Position numbers and translations under genes: made by a program. The notes under the pieces were generated by a model. It had not been told where the DNA came from and searched no databases. It saw only the letters and a program-made list of their open reading frames with translations. Shown here one piece after another: positions 17,786 through 24,312 of a stretch of DNA of 64,000 bases. The DNA comes from an uncultured Lachnospiraceae bacterium (GTDB lineage Bacteria; Bacillota; Clostridia; Lachnospirales; Lachnospiraceae): the NCBI GenBank assembly GCA_910578085.1, contig CAJTPM010000007.1, forward strand, positions 62,001-126,000. The letters run 5' to 3'. The stretch's first letter is position 1. Each line of letters begins with the position of its first letter.

Positions 17786-18181
17786 ATGGCCCAAGAAAAA
17801 GAAACAGAAAACAAGCAAACAAACGGTTTCATGGAAAGCATGAAACTATTCCAAAAAGTTTATGATTTCCTGGTCTATATCTTTCCAATCTTAGGACAGC
17901 TTCCGAAGTTTGAAAAGTTCGCATTGCAGCTATACATAAAGCAGTCACTTTTTGAACTGGTAAAGGACATAATACGGTTCAGAAAGACGGGCACGAAAAG
18001 CCATATATATGCGGCGGACGTGGAACTGGAATTTATACGGGTGCTGATTCGGCTTGCGTTTGACTTGAAATATTCGGCGGTGAACAAACACCGATATGAA
18101 GTGGCAAGCCGGAAACTGGCAGAGATAGGGAAGATATTGGGCGGCATTATCGGAGCCGTGAAAGACGGAAAATGGAAATAA
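17786..18181 (+). CDS. avd: DGR accessory variability determinant
   Basis: A 131-residue basic, helical protein placed between VR and TR, as in Bordetella phage BPP-1. It has the four-helix pattern of Avd/S23-like proteins: FMESMKLFQKVYDFLVYIF, then FEKFALQLYIKQSLFELVKD, then LEFIRVLIRLAFDLKYSAV, and a last helix KLAEIGKILGGIIGA. Avd forms a pentamer that binds the reverse transcriptase and the TR RNA and is needed for cDNA synthesis. The ATG at 17786 has GGGATGGAG upstream. Confidence 0.88.
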   Translation: MAQEKETENKQTNGFMESMKLFQKVYDFLVYIFPILGQLPKFEKFALQLYIKQSLFELVKDIIRFRKTGTKSHIYAADVELEFIRVLIRLAFDLKYSAVNKHRYEVASRKLAEIGKILGGIIGAVKDGKWK

Positions 18182-18219
18182 GGAATGAATTTTGGGGAAA
18201 CTGTTAATTCGCACCCGGC

Positions 18220-18347
18220 CGGGCTTGCACGCCCTCATTGGCGGCGGCAATTGGAACAACGGCGTGCATTGCGGTTCACGGGCCGTCAATTGCAACAATG
18301 TTCCGTGGAACGTGAACACGAACATTGGCGTGTGGTGCGTGTGTGAC
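18220..18347 (+). ncRNA. DGR template repeat (TR) and RNA
   Basis: A non-coding copy of VR lying between avd and the reverse transcriptase gene. It has 25 adenines; 11 correspond to changed bases in VR (10 to G, 1 to C). One further difference is T18286 against G17664. Read in the VR frame it has nine Asn codons (AAC/AAT), the codon that gives the widest amino acid choice when A is mutated. The transcript probably runs through the spacer at 18348-18506, which in known DGRs primes and binds the RT-Avd complex. Confidence 0.95.
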
Positions 18348-18506
18348 TAATCAACTTTGCAGACTTAGGGGCCTATGGGCTACTAGCAAGATTTATCAAT
18401 CATTCTGATAAGTCAGACGGTTTTCCCGTTCCGGCGTCTTGTCCGGACAAAATAGAAAAGGCACCGCCTTTTGAGTAGAAGAATATTTGAAAATTGGTAG
18501 GGCAAA

Positions 18507-19559
18507 ATGAAAACAGTTAAAGGGTTACATGAAAAAATGTATACCTTTGACAATGCCAATACATCATTCAAGAAAGCCGCAGCAAACAAGCGGTTCCATG
18601 AAGAGGTATTGGCATTTTCCATGTCAAAGGAGGATGAACTATTTAGGGCGTGTGAGGAATTGGAGAACCTCACCTATAAGCAGGGGGAATATACCGTTTT
18701 CAAGGTGTGGGAGCCAAAGGAACGGCTTATCATGGCGTTGCCGTTCTATGACAGAGTGGTGCAGCACATGATTGTAAATGCCATAGGGCCGGTATTTGAA
18801 CAGAGGTTCTATACCCATTCCTATGCGTGCCGTGAGGGGAAAGGGATGCACGCCGCAAGCAACCAACTGTATCAATGGATGTATGAATTGATGACGGTTG
18901 CAGGATTGCGGCTATACGGCTTTAAAGGGGACATAAGCAAATACTTTGCATCTATACCACATGATAAACTAAAAACGGAAAATAGGCGGTACATAGGGGA
19001 CAGGAAAGCCCTTTATCTTATGGATAATATCATTGACAAGAACGGGATATTGCCGGACGGCGTGGGCATCCCCGTGGGAAATCTTACATCACAATTATTT
19101 GCCAATGTGTACGGGAACCGCCTGGACAAGTTCGTGAAACATACCTTGCATATCAAGTATTACATCCGATACATGGATGACTTTATCATCCTTTCCCCGG
19201 ACCTGGCACAGCTAAAGGAATGGGTGAAACGGATTGAAGAGTTTTTGGAAGAGGAAATGAAATTGCATGTGAATCCCAAAAGCACCATTCTGTATGCCGG
19301 AAATGGAATTGATTTTTGCGGCTATATCCACCACCCGGAATATAGGAAAGTCAGAAAGGCATCCGTCCGGCGGCTGAAAAATGACGTGAAGCACCTGGAA
19401 GCCGGGGAACTGGACCGTGAAGCCTTTGAGCGGAAATATAAAAGCCGCCTGGGACACATGGGGCACGCCGACACCTACCACGTTACAAAGGCCATAGAAT
19501 ATGAATTGCTGTTTTGGGAGTGGGAGCAGAGGGAAAGCGGCATTTTGGTTCCGGCATAA
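18507..19559 (+). CDS. DGR reverse transcriptase
   Basis: A 350-residue reverse transcriptase. It copies TR RNA into cDNA with errors at adenines. Visible RT motifs are GFKGDISKYFASIP (residues 138-151, first catalytic Asp), VGIPVGNLTSQLFANVYG (186-203, with the GxxxSQ motif typical of DGR enzymes where group II introns differ) and YIRYMDDFIIL (219-229, catalytic YMDD). It has no maturase or endonuclease domain, as expected for DGRs. It lies after TR with the order target, avd, TR, rt. Confidence 0.96.
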   Translation: MKTVKGLHEKMYTFDNANTSFKKAAANKRFHEEVLAFSMSKEDELFRACEELENLTYKQGEYTVFKVWEPKERLIMALPFYDRVVQHMIVNAIGPVFEQRFYTHSYACREGKGMHAASNQLYQWMYELMTVAGLRLYGFKGDISKYFASIPHDKLKTENRRYIGDRKALYLMDNIIDKNGILPDGVGIPVGNLTSQLFANVYGNRLDKFVKHTLHIKYYIRYMDDFIILSPDLAQLKEWVKRIEEFLEEEMKLHVNPKSTILYAGNGIDFCGYIHHPEYRKVRKASVRRLKNDVKHLEAGELDREAFERKYKSRLGHMGHADTYHVTKAIEYELLFWEWEQRESGILVPA

Positions 19560-19561
19560 GT

Positions 19562-19571
19562 GGGTCAGAAT
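19562..19571 (+). repeat. leader element copy C
   Basis: GGGTCAGAAT recurs two bases after the reverse transcriptase stop and ahead of the next gene at 19626. The match to copies A (535) and B (3190) covers the first ten bases and a nearby CATGGGC. The TATATT part is not kept here. Confidence 0.35.
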
Positions 19572-19625
19572 TTGAACGCCATGGGCGGTATGATACGGAT
19601 AAAGCTATTTATGGAGGGTAAGAAA

Positions 19626-19937
19626 ATGGATTTACAAACACTGATTCTTGCAATGAGTATTCCGAGTGCGGTAACTGGTTTCTGCTTTTGGCTCATTGAA
19701 GAGAAAATCAAGAAGCAGCAGAAAGAAACGGAGGAAAAAGAAAAAATCCGGGAGAAAAGCGAAGTCTTAATCATTAAAAGCGTGATGGCATCAATCTCAC
19801 TGGGGGAAGCAACCGCCACGGCCCTAAAGAACGGGCACGCAAACGGGGAAACGGAAGCCGCCTTGCAGTATGCCAGGGAAATAAAGCATGAACAAAAGGA
19901 CTTCTTAACGGAGCAGGGCATCCGGGGGATTTATTAA
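19626..19937 (+). CDS. small membrane protein of the lysis region
   Basis: A 103-residue protein with one N-terminal membrane segment (LILAMSIPSAVTGFCFWLI), a highly charged coiled coil, and a soluble tail ending QKDFLTEQGI. I chose ATG 19626, which follows GGAGGGTAAGAAA. Genes of this kind sit just before the holin in Clostridial prophages. It may be an antiholin or holin partner, but this is inferred from place only. Confidence 0.65.
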   Translation: MDLQTLILAMSIPSAVTGFCFWLIEEKIKKQQKETEEKEKIREKSEVLIIKSVMASISLGEATATALKNGHANGETEAALQYAREIKHEQKDFLTEQGIRGIY

Positions 19938-19997
19938 AAGGAATCCACACCCAAAAAGGGTTTGGAAATAAAAGAAAAGCGAAAGGAGAAACAGACA

Positions 19998-20240
19998 ATG
20001 AAAAATGTAAATTGGGTAAGGAAACTTACAAGCCGTAAGTTATGGACGGCGGCAGCTTCCTTTGTTTCCATGATGATTGTTGCCACGGGAGGGACGGAAA
20101 ACACCGCCGCCCAGGTAACGGCACTTATCATGGCCGGGGCATCCGTTGTGGCCTATATCATTGGAGAGGGTTTGACGGATTCGGCCAACGCCGGGATTGA
20201 AGTAGGCGTGGAAATCGAGGATGCGGAAAAGGAAGTGTAA
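19998..20240 (+). CDS. phage holin
   Basis: An 80-residue protein with the pattern of small phage holins of Firmicutes: NWVRKLTSRKLWTAAASFVS at the N-terminus, two hydrophobic helices (AAASFVSMMIVATGG and VTALIMAGASVVAYIIGEG) and a charged C-terminus. It would form membrane lesions letting the endolysin out. The ATG at 19998 has AAAGGAG upstream. It is directly upstream of the endolysin gene. Confidence 0.85.
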   Translation: MKNVNWVRKLTSRKLWTAAASFVSMMIVATGGTENTAAQVTALIMAGASVVAYIIGEGLTDSANAGIEVGVEIEDAEKEV

Positions 20241-20243
20241 GGA

Positions 20244-21524
20244 ATGGAAAAGCAGGATTTCATCAAAAAGATTGCCGGGTATGTGCAGAAATACGCCGCC
20301 GCCCATGGGATTGCAGTACACAGCCCAATTATAGCCCAGGCAGTCCTGGAAAGTGGATGGGGGGAAAGCCGTCTGGCGGCGGTGTACCATAATTATTTTG
20401 GGCTGAAATGTGGGACAAGGTGGACCGGGAAAAGCGTAAACCTTAAAACTATGGAAGAGTACACGCCGGGAACCATTACGCAGATTAAGGACAATTTCCG
20501 GGTATATGGCAGCATGGAAGAGGGCGTGAAAGGGTATTTTGATTTCATCCAACTGGAAAGATACCAGAACCTTAAAGGCATTACGGACCCGGCGGAATAC
20601 CTGGAAACAATCAAGGCGGACGGGTACGCCACAAGCAGCAAGTATGTGGAAAATATCATGCGGATTGTTTCACAGTATGATTTACGGCAATATGACGTGA
20701 AAGGGGAAATGGGAATGGCAAAGACAGCAAGTGCCGCACTGGCCCAGGCAAGGGAATGGATTGGCAGGAATGAAGCGGACGGGACCCACAAGGGAATCAT
20801 AGACGTATACAACGGCCACACGCCGCTTGCTAGGGGTTACAGGGTAAAGTATACGGATGCCTGGTGTGCGACCTTTGTTTCTGCCGTTGCTATAAAATGC
20901 GGCTTGACGGAAATTATCCCAACCGAGTGCGGATGCGGCCAGATGATAGAATTATTCCGTGCCAAGGGGGAATGGCAGGAAAGCGATAGCAGAACGCCGT
21001 CCCCTGGGGATGTGATTTTCTATGATTGGGACGATTCCGGGGCCGGGGATTGCACGGGATGGCCGGACCATGTGGGAATTGTTGAGAGCGTGGAGGGCGG
21101 AAAGATTACCGTCATTGAGGGCAATAAAAACAATGCAGTTGGCCGCCGGGTCCTGGCCGTGGATAGCCGTTACATAAGGGGATATGGCGTTCCCAGGTAT
21201 GCCAAGGAAAGCGGAGCGGATGCCGCCGGAAGCGGAGCAAAGACCGTGGCCGCCGTTGCAAAGGAAGTGATTGCCGGAGCATGGGGAAACGGTGAAGAAC
21301 GCAAGAAACGCCTGGAAGCCGCCGGGTATGATTACCGGGCCGTCCAGGACCAGGTAAACGCTTTACTGAAAGGGAAAGAAAAACCCACAAAGAGCGTGAC
21401 GGAAGTTGCAAAGGAAGTGATTGCCGGGAAATGGGGAAATGGAACGGAGAGAAAGAAACGCCTGGAAGCCGCCGGGTATGATTACCGGGCCGTCCAGGAT
21501 AAGGTAAACGGGTTATTGAAATAA
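20244..21524 (+). CDS. endolysin: glucosaminidase, CHAP and two CPL-7 wall-binding repeats
   Basis: A 426-residue lysin with two cutting domains. Residues 1-150 are a glucosaminidase (SPIIAQAVLESGWGESRLA, Glu36 expected catalytic). Residues 165-320 are a CHAP amidase/peptidase with Cys208 (DAWCATFVSA) and His276 (WPDHVGIVES). The C-terminus has two CW_7/CPL-7 repeats (about 336-376 and 386-426), each with EVIAGxWGNGxERKKRLEAA; these bind peptidoglycan muropeptides. It would cleave both glycan and peptide bonds of the host wall. It begins 3 bases after the holin stop. Confidence 0.96.
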   Translation: MEKQDFIKKIAGYVQKYAAAHGIAVHSPIIAQAVLESGWGESRLAAVYHNYFGLKCGTRWTGKSVNLKTMEEYTPGTITQIKDNFRVYGSMEEGVKGYFDFIQLERYQNLKGITDPAEYLETIKADGYATSSKYVENIMRIVSQYDLRQYDVKGEMGMAKTASAALAQAREWIGRNEADGTHKGIIDVYNGHTPLARGYRVKYTDAWCATFVSAVAIKCGLTEIIPTECGCGQMIELFRAKGEWQESDSRTPSPGDVIFYDWDDSGAGDCTGWPDHVGIVESVEGGKITVIEGNKNNAVGRRVLAVDSRYIRGYGVPRYAKESGADAAGSGAKTVAAVAKEVIAGAWGNGEERKKRLEAAGYDYRAVQDQVNALLKGKEKPTKSVTEVAKEVIAGKWGNGTERKKRLEAAGYDYRAVQDKVNGLLK

Positions 21525-21642
21525 TCTGTAAAACAACCGCCTTTTGGAGATAAACAAGGCCAAAGCAAGGAATAATGATATGTCACAAGATAGGGAACAC
21601 GTCAAAATAGGCGTGTTCCTTTTTCGTGAAAAATTTTTAGGA

Positions 21643-21678
21643 ATATGTCGGAATATGTGTTGACATATGCCGACATAT
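21643..21678 (+). promoter_or_regulatory. large palindromic operator over a promoter
   Basis: The two 16-base arms, ATATGTCGGAATATGT (21643-21658) and ACATATGCCGACATAT (21663-21678), are inverted copies with 15 of 16 matches and a 4-base centre. They cover the -35 box at 21660 and most of the spacer. A repressor bound here would block transcription; the ribbon-helix-helix protein at 22010 is a candidate. Confidence 0.75.
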
Positions 21679-21688
21679 GTTATATAAT
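21660..21688 (+). promoter_or_regulatory. strong sigma-A promoter in accessory region
   Basis: TTGACA (21660-21665), 17 bases, TATAAT (21683-21688). Both boxes are perfect consensus. It would drive the small gene at 21748 and the ribbon-helix-helix gene at 22010, separately from the late operon, and could therefore be active in the lysogen. Confidence 0.85.
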
Positions 21689-21747
21689 AAAGACAGTTAA
21701 GGGAGATACTTAACAAATACATGGGCAAGCATAGAAAGGAAGAGCAT

Positions 21748-21888
21748 ATGGACGAAGAAATGAACACAAGCGAACTGTTAAAAGAAGTCGTTGAGGAAAA
21801 CCAAACAAGAAAGATTCTTGAAATCTTGAATGACTGTAAAGACCTTGCGGAAGCAAAGGAAAAAGTAAAAGCCTTACTTAACAAGTAA
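21748..21888 (+). CDS. small helical phage protein
   Basis: A 46-residue acidic, helical protein (TSELLKEVVEENQTRKILEI and DLAEAKEKVKALLN). AGAAAGGAAGAG lies just before ATG 21748; a longer start at ATG 21721 lacks such a site. It is the first gene after the operator-promoter at 21643-21688. The function is unknown; it could be a repressor partner or anti-repressor, but nothing in the sequence proves this. Confidence 0.6.
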   Translation: MDEEMNTSELLKEVVEENQTRKILEILNDCKDLAEAKEKVKALLNK

Positions 21889-22009
21889 GACCAAAGGGAA
21901 CCAGAAAGGGCGGTGGACTTGCCAAAGCCGCCCAATCTGCTAAGTGCAATTATACACTATTTGGCAAGGGAAAGGAAGCGTGAATTTGCCGGAAGAAAGG
22001 TTGGGACGT

Positions 22010-22204
22010 ATGCCAAGAGCAAAAAGCGGAGAGTTTAACCAGATTGCTTATCAGAATGAATTTAACAAGAAAAACTATGACCGTATAGAAATTAAGGTTC
22101 CGAAAGGGAAAAAGGCGGTCATAACGGAAGCCGCAGCGGCAGCAGGACAAAGTGTAAGTCAATATATCACCCAGGCCATTGATGCAAGGATGGGCCTGGT
22201 TTAA
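22010..22204 (+). CDS. ribbon-helix-helix (Arc/CopG-like) protein
   Basis: A 64-residue protein. NYDRIEIKVPKGKKAVITEA gives the beta strand with alternating basic residues followed by a helix, and AAAAGQSVSQYITQAIDARM the second helix, as in Arc/CopG dimers. The basic N-terminus (MPRAKSGEF) fits DNA contact. The ATG at 22010 has AAAGG 9 bases upstream. It lies in the unit driven from the palindromic promoter and may repress it. Confidence 0.75.
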   Translation: MPRAKSGEFNQIAYQNEFNKKNYDRIEIKVPKGKKAVITEAAAAAGQSVSQYITQAIDARMGLV

Positions 22205-22541
22205 GATGCCGCCCCGGCAGCAGGACAGCCGCCGGGAGCAACTAAAACGGCCATGCTGACCATGGGCGGCGTGAGGGTCCAAAGCCCCTACAAACTGTTG
22301 ATGGGTTGCACTGGTGCAAAAAGTACCTACCAGGGAAGCGTACACGCCTATTCTTCCCAGGTAGGCCGGGAACTAGAAAACCATGCCACGCCCCGGTGAA
22401 GTTATCCGGCGTTTAAAAGGTTGTACGATAACACCCGGTATATTGCAAGCAGTCATCCTATAAAGCCGTAGGGCGTGATACGGACGGATGGCCGCTTGCG
22501 GTATGCAAAATCACAGATTCATGCAAAGGGAGGAACTTAAC
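22205..22541 (+). other. gap of about 340 bases, possible short ORF
   Basis: No recognised gene. A 47-codon frame (ATG 22252 to TGA 22395) has no good ribosome binding site. The stretch starts with the repeated motif GGCAGCAGGACA. No T-tract terminator was found. It may be an RNA leader for the gene at 22542. Confidence 0.35.
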
Positions 22542-23069
22542 ATGGGAATTTTAAAAAATCTATTCTCTAAAAAGCAGGAAGAGCCAACACCGACACCACC
22601 GCCCCAGGAAGAGCCAAAAAGGCCAAAAGGGATAATCAAGACACAGCGGCATAAACTGGATAATGTAGAAGCCCACATGAAAGATATTATGGAACTTGTG
22701 GAGGAAAACGAGGACTATAAACTTTCCAAAAAGGAAATCATAGAAAGCGGCCTGGAAGATGAAAAAATCTATGAATATGAATTGTGCGGAAAAATAGAAC
22801 TTTTGTTCGGGGGGGTAGAACCTATTCAAGCCTTTATGGGTGATGTATGTATTGGAGAAATAAAGAAAGGCAGCAGGGCAAAGGTAAAAAAGCTGATAGA
22901 AAGCGGAACTATCCAGAAGATTGAAGCGGAGGTTTCCGGCGGAAATTATAAAATAGTACGATATGACAGCGGCAGGGACAAATATTTTTATGATTCGTTA
23001 GAAGATGCGTTTTGCATCACCATTGAAATCACTTACCGGGAAGAGATTAAAGAGGATGTAAAAAAATAG
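22542..23069 (+). CDS. HIRAN-like phage accessory protein
   Basis: A 175-residue protein. Residues 1-45 are basic and Pro-rich (QEEPTPTPPPQEEPKRPKG). The central part has IYEYELCGKIELLF and then VCIGEIKKGSRAKVKKLIES followed by IEAEVSGGNYKIV, resembling the beta-barrel of HIRAN-domain proteins in Firmicute phages, which may bind damaged or single-strand DNA ends. The usual DxNAI segment is not clear, so the match is weak. ATG 22542 follows AAAGGGAGGAAC. It ends in a terminator and is a typical moron position. Confidence 0.6.
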   Translation: MGILKNLFSKKQEEPTPTPPPQEEPKRPKGIIKTQRHKLDNVEAHMKDIMELVEENEDYKLSKKEIIESGLEDEKIYEYELCGKIELLFGGVEPIQAFMGDVCIGEIKKGSRAKVKKLIESGTIQKIEAEVSGGNYKIVRYDSGRDKYFYDSLEDAFCITIEITYREEIKEDVKK

Positions 23070-23077
23070 GACATTGG

Positions 23078-23109
23078 ACGGCACGGATTCTTTCCGTGTC
23101 CGTTTCTTT
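23078..23109 (+). terminator. intrinsic terminator after accessory gene
   Basis: ACGGCACGG pairs with CCGTGTCCGT (one bulge) around a TTCTTT-type loop and is followed by TTTCTTTT. It ends the accessory unit just before the transposase gene. Confidence 0.7.
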
Positions 23110-23125
23110 TGGAGGGATGGATTTC

Positions 23126-24160
23126 ATGGGGAAGCATTTAACTAAAAATGATAGGATAAAGATGGAAACAATGCTTAATTCCGGCCATAAGGTAACGGAG
23201 GTTGCGGCGTATTTGCACGTTCATAGAAGCACCATATACCGGGAAATGAAAAGGGGAGAATATACCCATAGAAATAGTGACTATACCGAGGAAGTGAGGT
23301 ATAGCAGTGATTTGGGGCAAAAGAACCATGATTGGAACGCCCAGGGAAAGGGGCGCAGTCTTAAAATTGGGAATGATATGCCTTTAGCTGAATACATAGA
23401 GGATAAGATTGTAAACGATAAGTATAGCCCGGAAGCCGCATTGGCAGCAGTAACCCAAAGTGGGATTGAGTTTAAGACCTCTATCAGTGTGAGGACTTTA
23501 TATAGATATATAGACAATGGTATTTTCTTAAAATTAACCAATAAGGACCTGCCGATAAAAGGGAAGAGGAAAAAGCATAATAAGAAAGTAAAGGTGCAGA
23601 AAAGAGCATCCGCCGGGGAGAGCATAGAGAACCGCCCGGAGGAAGTAAAGGACCGGGAAACCTTTGGACATTGGGAAATGGACACGGTAAAGGGAAAGCA
23701 GGGCATTACAAAGTCATGTATGCTTGTATTAACAGAACGTAAAACCAGGGATGAAATCATCATTAAGATGCCAGACCAAAAGGCGGCAAGCGTAGTGGAA
23801 GCCCTGGACCGGTTGGAAAGGAAATGGGGCGATATGTTCCCTAAAGTCTTTAGAAGTATCACCGTGGACAATGGGGTGGAGTTTGCGGACTATGAGGGGT
23901 TAGAACGGTCTGTTTTGCATGATGGGGAAAAGCGGACCTTTCTTTTCTATTGTCACCCATATAGCAGTTGGGAGAGGGGCACAAACGAGAATAGTAACCG
24001 CCTTATCCGCCGCCATATACCAAAAGGGGAGGACTTCGAGGAAAAGCAGGATAAGGACATAGAGTATATAGAAACCTGGATAAACAACTATCCCAGGGGG
24101 ATTTTGGGGTTTAAGACTTCCGCCCAACTCTTTGAAGAGGAAATCAAGAAACTGGCCTAA
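23126..24160 (+). CDS. IS30-family DDE transposase
   Basis: A 344-residue transposase. The N-terminal helix-turn-helix has KVTEVAAYLHVHRSTIYREM, typical of IS30. The catalytic DDE triad is visible in HWEMDTVKG, ITVDNGVEF and ERGTNENSNRLIRR. The frame is intact and ATG 23126 follows TGGAGGG. Codon choice resembles the phage genes. No left inverted repeat is visible in the 200 bases upstream, where a phage terminator lies instead, so the gene may belong to the phage rather than to a separate insertion sequence. Confidence 0.93.
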   Translation: MGKHLTKNDRIKMETMLNSGHKVTEVAAYLHVHRSTIYREMKRGEYTHRNSDYTEEVRYSSDLGQKNHDWNAQGKGRSLKIGNDMPLAEYIEDKIVNDKYSPEAALAAVTQSGIEFKTSISVRTLYRYIDNGIFLKLTNKDLPIKGKRKKHNKKVKVQKRASAGESIENRPEEVKDRETFGHWEMDTVKGKQGITKSCMLVLTERKTRDEIIIKMPDQKAASVVEALDRLERKWGDMFPKVFRSITVDNGVEFADYEGLERSVLHDGEKRTFLFYCHPYSSWERGTNENSNRLIRRHIPKGEDFEEKQDKDIEYIETWINNYPRGILGFKTSAQLFEEEIKKLA

Positions 24161-24163
24161 ATT

Positions 24164-24205
24164 TTTTCAAAAAGTTGTTGCATAACTATTGACAAAATGC
24201 AAACT
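24164..24205 (+). mobile_element. candidate right end of the element or prophage
   Basis: The stretch TTTTCAAAAAGTTGTTGC then ATAACTATTGACAAAATGC follows the transposase and resembles the right ends of IS30-family elements, which often carry a TTGACA box facing outward (here 24189-24194). The chromosome-type promoter of the antiporter begins at 24228. The other end is not in the window, so the exact junction is not proven. Confidence 0.4.
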
Positions 24206-24227
24206 CCGTAAAAAAGCAATGAAAATA

Positions 24228-24256
24228 TTGACACTGAAAAAAGAGAGGAGTATGAT
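24228..24256 (+). promoter_or_regulatory. sigma-A promoter of antiporter gene
   Basis: TTGACA (24228-24233), 17 bases, TATGAT (24251-24256). It lies 57 bases before the antiporter start, so the phage end sits immediately upstream of an intact host promoter. Confidence 0.8.
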
Positions 24257-24312
24257 AAATGAGGCCAAAAATATAGAGAAAAGATAGAAAAAACGGCCAT
24301 TGGAGGCGTAAG

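Noticed and set aside
18220..18347. TR as a decayed duplicate of the target gene end
   Set aside because: Differences fall almost only at adenines and the flanks do not match, which is the mark of a DGR template and not of random decay.
24189..24211. TTGACA at 24189 as a full promoter
   Set aside because: No -10 box lies at 16-18 bases; the working promoter is the next TTGACA at 24228.
24161..24312. tRNA gene or att core at the phage-host edge
   Set aside because: No tRNA-like cloverleaf is visible, and without the left end no repeated att core can be shown.
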